DNA from: Syntrophales bacterium
GTDB lineage: Bacteria; Desulfobacterota; Syntrophia; Syntrophales; PHBD01
Direction: 5' to 3'
Length of the DNA: 64,000 nucleotides
Assembly (NCBI GenBank): GCA_035363115.1
Contig: DAOSEM010000001.1
Coordinates: 372,001-436,000, forward strand
The notes under the pieces were generated by a model, which was given only the letters and a program-made list of their open reading frames with translations, searched no databases and was not told the origin of the DNA. This document shows, one piece after another, positions 8,250-18,249 of this stretch. Every line of letters starts with the position of its first letter. Positions within the stretch are counted from its first letter, which is position 1. The translations under genes were made by a program, and so were the position numbers.

Positions 8250-9449
8250 TCAATCCCCGGGGGGCAGGAGCCGGTAGATGCCGTCAATGATTTCCGCCGC
8301 AGCCTGCCACCGGACCGCCTCCGCTTCCGTCCGGACCGATTCCGCCAGGGCCGCTGCCCCGGCCGGATCGGCCAGGAGGTCGAGAATGTTCCGGGCCAGC
8401 CCTTCCGTGTCCCAGAAATCGAACTGCCGTGCCGATTTCAGCACTTCCGCGACCCCCGACTGGCGGGATATGATCACCGGGATACCCCGGCGGGCCGCTT
8501 CCAGCGGGGCGATTCCGAAGGGTTCGGAAACGCTGCTCAGCACAAAAAGATCGCACGCGGCCAGGGCGTTCTCGACCTCCCGCCCCTCGAGAAATCCGGG
8601 AAAGCGGACCCGGTCGGCGATTCCGAGGTCCCGTGCGTGCCGCTTCGCGTCGTCCAGTCCGTCCCCGTCTCCGGCCATGATGAAGGTCGCCTCCGGCATC
8701 TCCCGGAGGACATGCCCGGCGGACTCCAGAAAAAACCGGGGGCCTTTCTGATACGTGATCCTTCCCAGGAATAGAACGGTTTTCCCGTCCCGGTCCCGAA
8801 CCGGGAACGGTCCCTCCTCCATGCCCGGATCGGCTGCGTTGTGCGCGACGGTGACCCGCTCCGTTGGGATCCCGTAGCGGCTCACGATCATGTTTTTCAG
8901 AAAGGCGCTCACAGCGATGACGTGATCCGCCCGCTCCATCCCGTATCGTTCGATTTCAAAGATGTTCCGGTTGATGTCCTCGCCCCGGCGGTTAAATTCC
9001 AGGGAATGGAAATGGAAGACCAGGGGCCTGCCGGAGGTCTCCCGCGCCCGGACCGCGGCAAAGGCCGTCATCCAGTCGTGGGCGTGAATCACGTCGAAAG
9101 CGAGGTCCCGGGCGAGCCAGGACGCCTCTTCGCCGTACCGGATCACCTCCGAGAGGAGATCCGGCCCGTAGCCGCTCTCCGGAGCCGGATCGGCCGCTCC
9201 CTCTTCGCGAAGAGGCGGCTGCAGGTAGGATGCCGGCGTCTGGTAAGGGGTCAGGGGAGATGGCACGGGCCGCACCTCCATCTCCCGGCTGCCGGCGTTT
9301 CCTGTGCCCGATGCCGTGTCACTGCGTGGAAAGACGAGGATCACCTCGTGGCCCATCCCGGAAAGGGCGTCCGTGATTCCCCGGCAGGCCGGACCGATGC
9401 CGCCGCTGGACCGGGCCGAGAATTCCCAGCCGAACATCAGAACGCGCAA
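8250..9449 (-). CDS. GT4-family glycosyltransferase (glycogen/alpha-glucan synthase-like)
   Basis: A 399-residue GT-B glycosyltransferase. The N-terminal domain begins RVLMFGWEF and has SGGIG, the loop that contacts the nucleotide sugar. The HAHDWMTA segment is typical of starch/glycogen synthase-like GT4 enzymes. The C-terminal domain has the E-x7-E motif (Glu309 and Glu317 in SEPFGIAPLEAARRG). It probably uses an NDP- or ADP-glucose donor and, by context, acts on glycogen or a glucan primer; the acceptor is not visible. Start is TTG at 9449 with a GGAGGG site. Its stop sits within a few bases of the fusion gene's possible TTG start, so the two are co-transcribed. A surface-glycan role is a less likely alternative. 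Confidence 0.85.
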   Translation of the reverse strand: MRVLMFGWEFSARSSGGIGPACRGITDALSGMGHEVILVFPRSDTASGTGNAGSREMEVRPVPSPLTPYQTPASYLQPPLREEGAADPAPESGYGPDLLSEVIRYGEEASWLARDLAFDVIHAHDWMTAFAAVRARETSGRPLVFHFHSLEFNRRGEDINRNIFEIERYGMERADHVIAVSAFLKNMIVSRYGIPTERVTVAHNAADPGMEEGPFPVRDRDGKTVLFLGRITYQKGPRFFLESAGHVLREMPEATFIMAGDGDGLDDAKRHARDLGIADRVRFPGFLEGREVENALAACDLFVLSSVSEPFGIAPLEAARRGIPVIISRQSGVAEVLKSARQFDFWDTEGLARNILDLLADPAGAAALAESVRTEAEAVRWQAAAEIIDGIYRLLPPGD

Positions 9450-9546
9450 GGGCCTTCCCTCCGCTTTGCCGTGTTGAGAAATTCTGTCACAGTCAATCCG
9501 GGTTGTAAACGGAATTCCCGGCGCGGGTCAGCCGCCCGGAAGCCGC

Positions 9547-11568
<2,022 letters not shown>

Positions 11569-11625
11569 GGCGGCCCCCTGCGGGTTGCGGGATGACGATG
11601 ATAAGAGGCAACGGTTCCCGTCGGA

Positions 11626-12384
11626 TTATGGAAGATGGAGAACCTCGACGCCCTTTGGGGGTTGGAAGGAAAACGTCCGGTCGGGTATTGCTACGTTCTC
11701 CCTGAGATCCCGAAAGGCAACCCGGGTGAAATTCCCGAAGGAATCGGTGAATCGAACTTCGTGAACCTGGAGATCTTCCCTGCCTACGGTCAGGTTCAGC
11801 CGGGAGACGCCCAGGCCGGAATCGCGGGGTGTAAGGACGAGCAGCAGGTTTCCGTCCCGGTCGACGGCATCGGGCCTGGCGTACTCGATCTGGAAATCCT
11901 CCCGCAGTTTTCCCAGCCCGGTGAAGAAGCGGATGGTCAGACGGGATTTGAGCAGGCTTTCGGCCTTCTGGACATAAACGGCCCGGTCTTCCGGGACGTA
12001 AAGCCATGAGGTCCTGGGGCCGATGATCAGCTTCTTTGCTTTCGGTTTCTCGTAATGCCAGGCCATCCGGCCGGGATTTCGAAAGTAGACCGTTCCTTCC
12101 TCCCGTTCGGCCTTTTTCGATCCCTTCACCGTCACTTCCTGGATAAAGCGTCCCTTCAGGGATTCGGTTTTCTCATACCGTTCCTGCATGTCCGCCAGAA
12201 GCTTTTCCAGAGGCGGCGCTTCCGCTCCACGGACTGCTGCGGGCAAAAGGAGAATCCCCAGGAGGGGCAGCCACACAAGGGACAGGACAGCCGTGAGCCG
12301 GTGGAGAGAACGCCGGCTCCGGCCGGAGCGCAGACGTGCCTCCGGTGATAAATCCGTTGAAACAGAGAGGGAATTTCGCTTCAC
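11626..12384 (-). CDS. lolA: LolA-like outer-membrane lipoprotein carrier protein
   Basis: A periplasmic LolA-family protein of about 252 residues. After a long basic N-region there is a hydrophobic segment (LSLVWLPLLGILLLPAAVRG) ending at a probable AVRGAEA cleavage site. The mature part shows the LolA pattern: a helix with SLKGRFIQEV, GTVYFRNPGRMAWHYEKP, LIIGPRTSWLYVPEDRAVYV, and strands that form the half-barrel lipid-binding cavity. It would carry lipoproteins from LolCDE to the outer membrane, so this is a diderm. I chose the GTG at 12384 because GAGG lies 8 bases upstream; the ATG at 12429 adds 15 residues and has a poor site. Neither flanking gene is functionally related. Confidence 0.85.
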   Translation of the reverse strand: MKRNSLSVSTDLSPEARLRSGRSRRSLHRLTAVLSLVWLPLLGILLLPAAVRGAEAPPLEKLLADMQERYEKTESLKGRFIQEVTVKGSKKAEREEGTVYFRNPGRMAWHYEKPKAKKLIIGPRTSWLYVPEDRAVYVQKAESLLKSRLTIRFFTGLGKLREDFQIEYARPDAVDRDGNLLLVLTPRDSGLGVSRLNLTVGREDLQVHEVRFTDSFGNFTRVAFRDLRENVAIPDRTFSFQPPKGVEVLHLP

Positions 12385-12585
12385 AGAAAAAACCTCACGA
12401 TTTATCCCGCAGCATGGTGCCGCTGGCATATTTCTTTCAATGGGTTTCCGGAAGGGGGTTCTGGCATGCGCTAACCTTCCGAAATTCTGCCCTGCTTTGT
12501 AAGCTTTTGTTATAAATAACGATTTTCCGTGCCTACACCTTGTGCAAGGCGGTATAAAATCGTGACATTTGAAGCCTTAGGGTTT

Positions 12586-12631
12586 TTATCCACAGAGTTG
12601 TCAACAGGTTCATCAACAGCTCTGTGGATTC
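12586..12631. promoter_or_regulatory. Cluster of DnaA-box-like 9-mers in a 12-bp register
   Basis: The lolA-ilvE gap holds a perfect consensus DnaA box TTATCCACA (12586-12594), then TTGTCAACA (12598-12606) and TCATCAACA (12610-12618), exactly 12 bases apart. TGTGGATTC (12623-12631) lies on the opposite strand. ATCCACAGAG (12588-12597) and CTCTGTGGAT (12620-12629) form a perfect inverted repeat. The 100 bases on the lolA side (12495-12590) are clearly richer in A+T than the rest of the window. This could be an origin-like or DnaA-titration site, or an operator for ilvE or lolA. Confidence 0.45.
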
Positions 12632-12677
12632 CTTCGTTAACTCCCCGGATCAAGGGAAAGAACCCGCGGAATAGCAG

Positions 12678-13754
12678 TTACCCTGATATTTTCAGACGCC
12701 AGCCGAAGGGATCTTCCTTCTGGCCGTACTGGATCTGCAGGATTTCGTTGTAAAGCCGCTCCGTCAGGGGGCCTGTCTTCCCGCTGCCGATCTTGTGCTC
12801 CTTCCCGCGGAAGAACATCCGGCCGATGGGCGAAACGATGGCGGCCGTTCCGGAGGCGAAGGCCTCGTTGAGGAGTCCCCGCTCTGCGGCCTGAATGACC
12901 TCTTCCATGGCAATGGGGCGTTCCATGACGGGAATCCCCCAGCTGCGTGCCATCTCGATCACCGAATCCCGCGTCACGCCGGGCAGAATCGTTCCACCCA
13001 GGGGCGGCGTCACCAGTTCGTCGCCGATCAGGAAGAATATATTGCTGGTGCCGACTTCCTCGACGTATTTCTTGTGAACGGCATCGAGCCACAGGACCTG
13101 GGTATAGCCTTTGTCCTGGGCGGCTTTGCTGGCATACAGGCTGGCGGCGTAATTGGCCGCGGCCTTACAGTAGCCGATGCCTCCCGGAGCGGAGCGGACG
13201 TAGTGCTCCTCCACGTAAATCTTCGTGGGGCTGAATCCCTCGGGATAATAGGCGCCGACGGGGCCCACGATGATGAAGAAGAGGTATTCCGGGGAGGCGT
13301 GAACGCCCAGGGCCGGCTCCGTGGCGATCATGGTGGGCCGGATGTAGAGGGACGTGCCCAGGCCTTTGGGGATCCAGTCCTTTTCGATGAGCACCAGTTC
13401 CCGGACGGCCTCCAGGAACAGGTTCTCGTCAACCGCGGGCATGCAGAGGCGTCGGGCCGAGTTGTTCATGCGCCGGGCGTTTTCGAGGGGACGGAACAGG
13501 TAGATCTCGCCACCCTTGCCCCGGTATGCCTTCAGGCCTTCGAAAATGAGCTGGGCGTAGTGCAGGCAGATGCAGGCGGGATCCAGGGCGAACGCCTGGT
13601 AGGGCTCGATGGCCGGGTTGTACCAGCCCTTGCCCTCCTTGTACTGCATGGTGAACATGTGGTCCGTGAAGATCTTCCCGAACCCCAGCGTTGCCTCGTT
13701 CTTGTGTTTCGGTTTGTGCTTTGCCGGTGCGGTCTTCGTGATCTTGATCTTCAT
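12678..13754 (-). CDS. ilvE: Branched-chain amino acid aminotransferase
   Basis: A 358-residue fold-type IV PLP aminotransferase that transfers amino groups between Leu/Ile/Val and 2-oxoglutarate. The length and N-terminal extension fit the longer BCAT subgroup. The PLP lysine is Lys197 in GGIGYCKAAANYAA. Other visible family marks are HYAQLIFEGLKAYRG, SLYIRPTMIAT, the EVGTSNIFF segment that holds the cofactor, and GTILPGVTRDSV. It lies alone, in the same direction as the ComM-like gene upstream (51-base gap) and lolA downstream. Confidence 0.95.
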   Translation of the reverse strand: MKIKITKTAPAKHKPKHKNEATLGFGKIFTDHMFTMQYKEGKGWYNPAIEPYQAFALDPACICLHYAQLIFEGLKAYRGKGGEIYLFRPLENARRMNNSARRLCMPAVDENLFLEAVRELVLIEKDWIPKGLGTSLYIRPTMIATEPALGVHASPEYLFFIIVGPVGAYYPEGFSPTKIYVEEHYVRSAPGGIGYCKAAANYAASLYASKAAQDKGYTQVLWLDAVHKKYVEEVGTSNIFFLIGDELVTPPLGGTILPGVTRDSVIEMARSWGIPVMERPIAMEEVIQAAERGLLNEAFASGTAAIVSPIGRMFFRGKEHKIGSGKTGPLTERLYNEILQIQYGQKEDPFGWRLKISG

Positions 13755-13805
13755 GATTATCCCCCAGTATGATTTAACATCCCAAAAAAATTACAGATCG
13801 CTTTA

Positions 13806-15338
13806 TCACGATTGGACCAGCCGATCAAGGCTTCTGTACTGGATCGCCTCGGCGACGTGGGAAGGCCCGATGGATTCCGCCTCCTCCAGGTCGGCGATCG
13901 TACGGGAGGTCCGGAGGATTCTCGAGTAGGCCCGGGCGCTGAGACCCAGCCTGTCCATGGCCATTTCGAGGAGCTGCCGGGACTCCCCGTCCAGGGTGCA
14001 GAACCGGCCGATCTGGTCATTGTCCATCCGGGCATTCGTTGCCGCTTCGTCTCCTTCGAAACGTGCCCTCTGAAGCCTCCTTGCGCTGCGGACGCGGGCG
14101 GCGATGGCGGCGGAGCCTTCCCCCCGGGTTCCCATGGTCAGCTCCCGGTGCCGGACGGCGGGAACCTCGATATGGAGGTCGATCCGGTCCAGGAGCGGTC
14201 CGGAGATCCGTGACTGGTAGCCACGGATCGCCGCGGCGGAGCATCGGCATCGCCGCCTCGTCTCCCCGAGAAACCCGCAGGGGCAGGGATTCATCGCCGC
14301 CACGAGCATGAACCGGGCGGGAAAGGTGGCGCTCACGGCGGAGCGGCTGATGGTGATGACCCCGTCCTCCATGGGCTGGCGGAGGGCCTCCAGGACGTTC
14401 CTGCGAAATTCCGGGAGCTCGTCGAGAAAAAGAACGCCGTGGTGGGCGAGGCTGATCTCCCCCGGCCGTGGCTGCTGGCCGCCTCCCGCCATTCCCGCAT
14501 CGGACACGGTGTGGTGGGGCGATCGGAAGGGCCGCGTCGAAACCAGGGAGCGGCTTCTCTCCAGAAGGCCGGCTACGGAAAAGATCTTCGTCGTCTCGAT
14601 GGCCTCCGGCAGCGTCAGCTCGGGAAGAATACCGGGAAGCCGCTGGGCGAGCATGGTTTTCCCCGACCCGGGGGGGCCGATCATGAGGATGTTGTGCCCT
14701 CCGGCGGCGGCGATCTCCATGGCCCGCTTGGCCTGTTCCTGGCCCCGAATCTCGCTGAAGTCCGGGAAGGCCCGGAAGTCACGCCGGAACAGGGACACCG
14801 GCTCCACCCGGTGAGGTTCGATCGGCTTCGTCCCGGACAAACCGTCCACGACGTCCGACAGAACGTCCACCGGCAGGACGTCGAGGCCTTCGACCATAGC
14901 CGCTTCGTCTGCATTTTCCCTGGGGACGACCATTGCCGGCCTGCCGGAACGGTGTACCTCCTGGGCAATCGGAAGAACTCCCGGGACTCCCTTGACCGCT
15001 CCGTTCAGTGAGAGCTCTCCGGTAAACACACAGCCGTCGAGCATCGCGGGCTGGACGATGCCCTCAGCCGCCAGAATGCCCATGGCGATGGGAAGATCGA
15101 ACCCGGTACCTTCTTTCCGGATGTCCGCCGGCGCGAGGTTGACCGTTACATGATGACGGGGAAAGGAATAGCCGGCGTTTCGAATGGCCGCCCGAATCCG
15201 GTCCCGGCTTTCACGGACGGCCGCATCGGGCAGCCCGACCATGGAAAAATGAGGAATGCCGTTGGTTACGTCCACTTCCACGTCCACCAGGCGGCAGTCG
15301 ATACCAATGACCGCGGCCCCGCAGGTCTTGACGATCAT
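13806..15338 (-). CDS. comM: YifB/ComM-family Mg-chelatase-like AAA+ ATPase
   Basis: A 510-residue protein of the YifB/ComM family. The N-terminal third is the Lon-S16-like domain (VDVEVDVTNGIPHFSMVGLPDAAVRES, HVTVNLAPAD, FTGELSLNG). The AAA+ domain has Walker A GPPGSGKTML (221-230), Walker B VLFLDELPEF and NPCPCGFLG. The C-terminal Mg-chelatase domain has AYSRILRTSRTIADLE. ComM is a helicase that helps branch migration during natural transformation; the role in most bacteria is not established. I chose the ATG at 15338, preceded by GAGGG and giving the standard start MIVKTCGAAV; a start at 15386 would add 16 extra residues. Confidence 0.9.
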   Translation of the reverse strand: MIVKTCGAAVIGIDCRLVDVEVDVTNGIPHFSMVGLPDAAVRESRDRIRAAIRNAGYSFPRHHVTVNLAPADIRKEGTGFDLPIAMGILAAEGIVQPAMLDGCVFTGELSLNGAVKGVPGVLPIAQEVHRSGRPAMVVPRENADEAAMVEGLDVLPVDVLSDVVDGLSGTKPIEPHRVEPVSLFRRDFRAFPDFSEIRGQEQAKRAMEIAAAGGHNILMIGPPGSGKTMLAQRLPGILPELTLPEAIETTKIFSVAGLLERSRSLVSTRPFRSPHHTVSDAGMAGGGQQPRPGEISLAHHGVLFLDELPEFRRNVLEALRQPMEDGVITISRSAVSATFPARFMLVAAMNPCPCGFLGETRRRCRCSAAAIRGYQSRISGPLLDRIDLHIEVPAVRHRELTMGTRGEGSAAIAARVRSARRLQRARFEGDEAATNARMDNDQIGRFCTLDGESRQLLEMAMDRLGLSARAYSRILRTSRTIADLEEAESIGPSHVAEAIQYRSLDRLVQS

Positions 15339-15580
15339 ATTTCCCTCAAAAATGGTCTGTGGCAGGTTGTTCCTTGGAGGAAACACGGGGATGGAAAGAC
15401 TGTACCCGGCAGGGACGTCCTCTTTAATTCAGAACACCAATGAATGCAAGGTCTTTCTCTCTCTCGCCGACGCCCAGCGGAACCGGCTTGACGGCGGGAA
15501 AACGCTGTGTTAAGTTTCACCCGCTTTTGCTAATCCGTTCACTTTCACTTTCCCGGAGTCAGCCCATCACAGCAAACGCA

Positions 15581-16057
15581 ATGACCCGCATGACCCATTT
15601 GGATGAATACGGCCGCGCCCGTATGGTTGACGTCACACGGAAGAAAGAGACCGTGCGTGTGGCGGTTGCCAGGGGATCGGTGCTCATGAAGCCGGAAACC
15701 CTGGCGATGATCTCGCGGGGCGAGATGGCCAAGGGGGATGTTTTTTCCGTCGCCCGGATTGCGGGGATCATGGCGGCCAAGAATACGTCCGGCTTGATTC
15801 CTCTGTGCCACCCGCTGCAGTTGACGGGTGTCGAGATCCGGTTTTCCGTGCGGGACGAACGCACGCTGGAGATCGAGGCGCAGGTGACCAACCGCGGGAG
15901 AACGGGCGTGGAGATGGAGGCCATGACGGCTGTCAGCGCGGCGGCCCTCACGGTCTACGATATGTGCAAGGCCGTGGACCGTCGCATGGTCCTGACGGAA
16001 ATACGCCTGATCTCGAAAACGGGGGGCAAGAGCGGAACTTTTGTACGGGAACCATGA
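15581..16057 (+). CDS. moaC: Cyclic pyranopterin monophosphate synthase
   Basis: A 158-residue MoaC, which with MoaA makes cyclic pyranopterin monophosphate in molybdenum-cofactor synthesis. Motifs: MTHLDEYGRARMVDV at the N-terminus, KGDV (Lys51), LIPLCHPLQLTGVE, GVEMEAMTAVSAAALTVYDMCKAVD with the catalytic Asp and Lys (about Asp127, Lys130), and LISKTGGKSG. The start may be ATG 15581 or ATG 15590; neither has a strong site. Upstream in-frame codons would add a non-conserved 47-residue leader. It is divergent from comM, with about 240 bases between them. mobB lies 9 kb downstream in the same direction. Confidence 0.95.
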   Translation: MTRMTHLDEYGRARMVDVTRKKETVRVAVARGSVLMKPETLAMISRGEMAKGDVFSVARIAGIMAAKNTSGLIPLCHPLQLTGVEIRFSVRDERTLEIEAQVTNRGRTGVEMEAMTAVSAAALTVYDMCKAVDRRMVLTEIRLISKTGGKSGTFVREP

Positions 16058-16079
16058 TTCCGCGAGACCGGACGACCCC

Positions 16080-16598
16080 ATGACACAGACAATTTACCGG
16101 ATCAAGTCATCCTTCCTGATTCCCCTTGGCCTGGATGTCGTTCTTCTGCTGGTGCTTCTCGGGTGGTCCGTTCTGGGATCCGGAACCTATACGGAGCGCG
16201 TGGTTTTGGGTATTTTCTTTCTCCTGGCACTGGCGGTCTTCGCTGAGGCGGTGTCCCGGAACGTGTCCGCCGACGAGGAAGGGATCTCCATCCGGAAATT
16301 CTTCCGGGGGACCCGTCTTCTCTGGCTGGAAATCAATTATGCCGGAACCCTGATCATGCGTGGCAAGGCCTATATCCTCCTGACCACGACAAAAGGATAC
16401 CATGTCCTGTCCAGTGCCTACGGGAACTACGAAAAACTGATCGACCACATGGTCCGTCACCTGGACGCGGAGAGGGTGGAGGAGACGCTTCGAGCGCAGA
16501 TCGACCAGCCGGTTCGCGGCAGGTCGGATGCGGCGTCGGCATGGTTCGCAGCAGCTGTGATCCTCGGTATTCTTATCCTGAAATTGCTGAAGATTTGA
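16080..16598 (+). CDS. Membrane protein with a PH-like cytoplasmic domain, function unknown
   Basis: A 172-residue protein with two closely spaced N-terminal membrane helices (SFLIPLGLDVVLLLVLLGWS and VLGIFFLLALAVFA). A 90-residue soluble beta-rich part follows (GISIRKFFRGTRLLWLEINY, RGKAYILLTTTKGYHVLSS), and a C-terminal helix (FAAAVILGILILKLLKI) closes it. The layout resembles bacterial PH-domain membrane proteins, but I do not recognise a named family. The ATG at 16080 lies 22 bases after moaC. An earlier ATG at 16041 would overlap moaC and add 13 residues. No function can be assigned. Confidence 0.7.
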   Translation: MTQTIYRIKSSFLIPLGLDVVLLLVLLGWSVLGSGTYTERVVLGIFFLLALAVFAEAVSRNVSADEEGISIRKFFRGTRLLWLEINYAGTLIMRGKAYILLTTTKGYHVLSSAYGNYEKLIDHMVRHLDAERVEETLRAQIDQPVRGRSDAASAWFAAAVILGILILKLLKI

Positions 16599-16626
16599 CC
16601 CTTCCAACGGAGAAAGCCTCAAGACC

Positions 16627-16932
16627 ATGAAGACCAGGAAATCCACAGCCGGTAGTCGGATGGAGAAAGCGGATGATCCCGTCCGGGTCGTGGAACGGAT
16701 GATGGAGATGAAGCTCGAGGATATCGCCACGGTGCTGGGCGCGTCGGGCAATGGAAAAAGCCGGCTCCATGAAAATGTGATGACGATGGTGGAGCGGAGC
16801 CTCTTCCGGATCGCCCTCGGCCGTTCCGGCAATGTGCGCAGCAAGGCCGCGGCATACCTGGGGATCAACCGGAACACCTTCCAGAAAAAACTGATCCGGC
16901 TTGGTCTGGACGGCAATCCGGAGGAGGAGTGA
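16627..16932 (+). CDS. Small Fis-type helix-turn-helix DNA-binding protein
   Basis: A 101-residue protein. The C-terminal 50 residues match the Fis-type HTH (HTH_8): a helix with MVERSLFRIAL, then SGNVRSKAAAYLGINRNTF and QKKLIRLGLDG, closely like the C-terminus of Fis and NtrC-type activators. The N-terminal half holds a helical segment (RVVERMMEMKLEDIATVLGA). No AAA+ or receiver domain is present, so it probably acts as a dimeric nucleoid-type regulator. It lies just upstream of the LbH/GlmS-like pair (gap 51 bases) and may regulate it. Confidence 0.8.
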   Translation: MKTRKSTAGSRMEKADDPVRVVERMMEMKLEDIATVLGASGNGKSRLHENVMTMVERSLFRIALGRSGNVRSKAAAYLGINRNTFQKKLIRLGLDGNPEEE

Positions 16933-16983
16933 GGATGCCGGGGGAGAAACCGGACCGGACTTCGGTACGGGAGAGGCCGGGAG

Positions 16984-18249
16984 ATGGATGATGCTTTCCT
17001 GCCCGCCACCATACGCAGGCTCCTCGAGAAAGGCGTCCGCATCCCTCATCCCTGGACCGTCGAGGTGGGGGATGAGGTTTCCCTCGACCGCGTCTCCGGC
17101 CGGGGCGTTGTCCTCCATGGCGGTGTCCGGCTTCGCGGTGAACGGACGCTCCTCTGTGACGGGGTAAAACTGGGGGCGGAAGGCCCGGCCGTCGTGGAAA
17201 ACTGCCTCGCGGGGCCCGACGTCGAACTGAAAGGCGGCTTCTTCCGGGGGTCGGTTTTCCTCCGCGGCGTTCAGATCGGTTCCGCCTCCCATGTCCGGGA
17301 AGACTGCCTCCTCGAGGAAGAATCCTCCGGAGCTCATGCCGTCGGACTCAAGCAGACCATCCTTTTCCCCTTCGTGACCCTCGGCAGCCTGATCAACTTC
17401 TGCGACTGCCTCATGGGGGGCGGCACGAGCCGCCGAAACCACAGCGAGGTGGGAAGCTCCTTCATCCATTTCAATTATACCCCCCGGCAGGACAAGGCGA
17501 CGGCGTCTCTTCTCGGCGATGTTCCGCGCGGCGTCATGCTGGATCAGCCCCCCATCTTTCTCGGCGGGCAGGGAGGAATCGTCGGGCCCGTCCGGATGGG
17601 GTTCGGAACGGTCCTTCCCGCCGGTTCGATCTGCCGCCGGGACGTTCCGGAGGGAGGCGTGACAACCGGCGAAGACGGCAGGGACCGGATTGAAGGACCC
17701 TTCCTCTCGAAACGGGGGGGGGATCTTGCCAGAAAAGTGCGGAACAACCTCCTGTACATAGCCAATCTTTTCGCCCTGCGGGCCTGGTATGCACAGGTCC
17801 GGAGTCCCTTTTTCCGCGCCGCTTCGCACGAAGCGGAGCTGCTGCCGGGTGCGCTGGACGTCCTCGAAGGGGCGATTGCGGAGCGGCTTCTGAGGCTTCG
17901 GAATGTCGCCGCAAAACTGCCGCCGGAGGGCGAAGCGACCGGACCGGCGGGGGTTGTATCCGAACGCCGCCGGCAATTCAGGGAGCGGTGGCCGGAAGCC
18001 GAGGAGGTCCTTCAGGACGGAGCCGGGGATTGTGGAGATCCGATGCTCCGGGACCGGTTCCTGGCCGTCCGGGACCGGCTGGCGGGACGTCCGGCTGGGG
18101 CGGCGGACTATCTTCCCTTCATCCAGGCGCTCAAAAAGCCGGAGCGCCTCCTGGGGACGGCCTGGCTGGAGAGCATCGTGAACGACCGGATGGAACGGGT
18201 TCTGGGTGTGCTGACGGCCTTCCGTTCCGGGCCTGTGGAGGCGGCATGA
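16984..18249 (+). CDS. Left-handed beta-helix protein related to UDP-GlcNAc pyrophosphorylase, without the nucleotidyltransferase domain
   Basis: A 421-residue protein. Residues ~20-230 form hexapeptide-type beta-helix turns and include the RRNHSEVGSSFIHFNYTP and DKATASLLGD segments, which look like the sugar-binding beta-helix of UDP-GlcNAc pyrophosphorylases, followed by RGVMLDQPPIFLGGQGG. The usual N-terminal GxGxRM nucleotidyltransferase motif is absent. Residues ~250-421 are predicted helical and unlike known families to me. Its stop overlaps the start of the GlmS-like gene (ATGA). That coupling suggests the two act on the same hexosamine-phosphate substrate or form a complex. It may be an acetyltransferase or a regulator; activity cannot be read from the sequence. 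Confidence 0.75.
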   Translation: MDDAFLPATIRRLLEKGVRIPHPWTVEVGDEVSLDRVSGRGVVLHGGVRLRGERTLLCDGVKLGAEGPAVVENCLAGPDVELKGGFFRGSVFLRGVQIGSASHVREDCLLEEESSGAHAVGLKQTILFPFVTLGSLINFCDCLMGGGTSRRNHSEVGSSFIHFNYTPRQDKATASLLGDVPRGVMLDQPPIFLGGQGGIVGPVRMGFGTVLPAGSICRRDVPEGGVTTGEDGRDRIEGPFLSKRGGDLARKVRNNLLYIANLFALRAWYAQVRSPFFRAASHEAELLPGALDVLEGAIAERLLRLRNVAAKLPPEGEATGPAGVVSERRRQFRERWPEAEEVLQDGAGDCGDPMLRDRFLAVRDRLAGRPAGAADYLPFIQALKKPERLLGTAWLESIVNDRMERVLGVLTAFRSGPVEAA

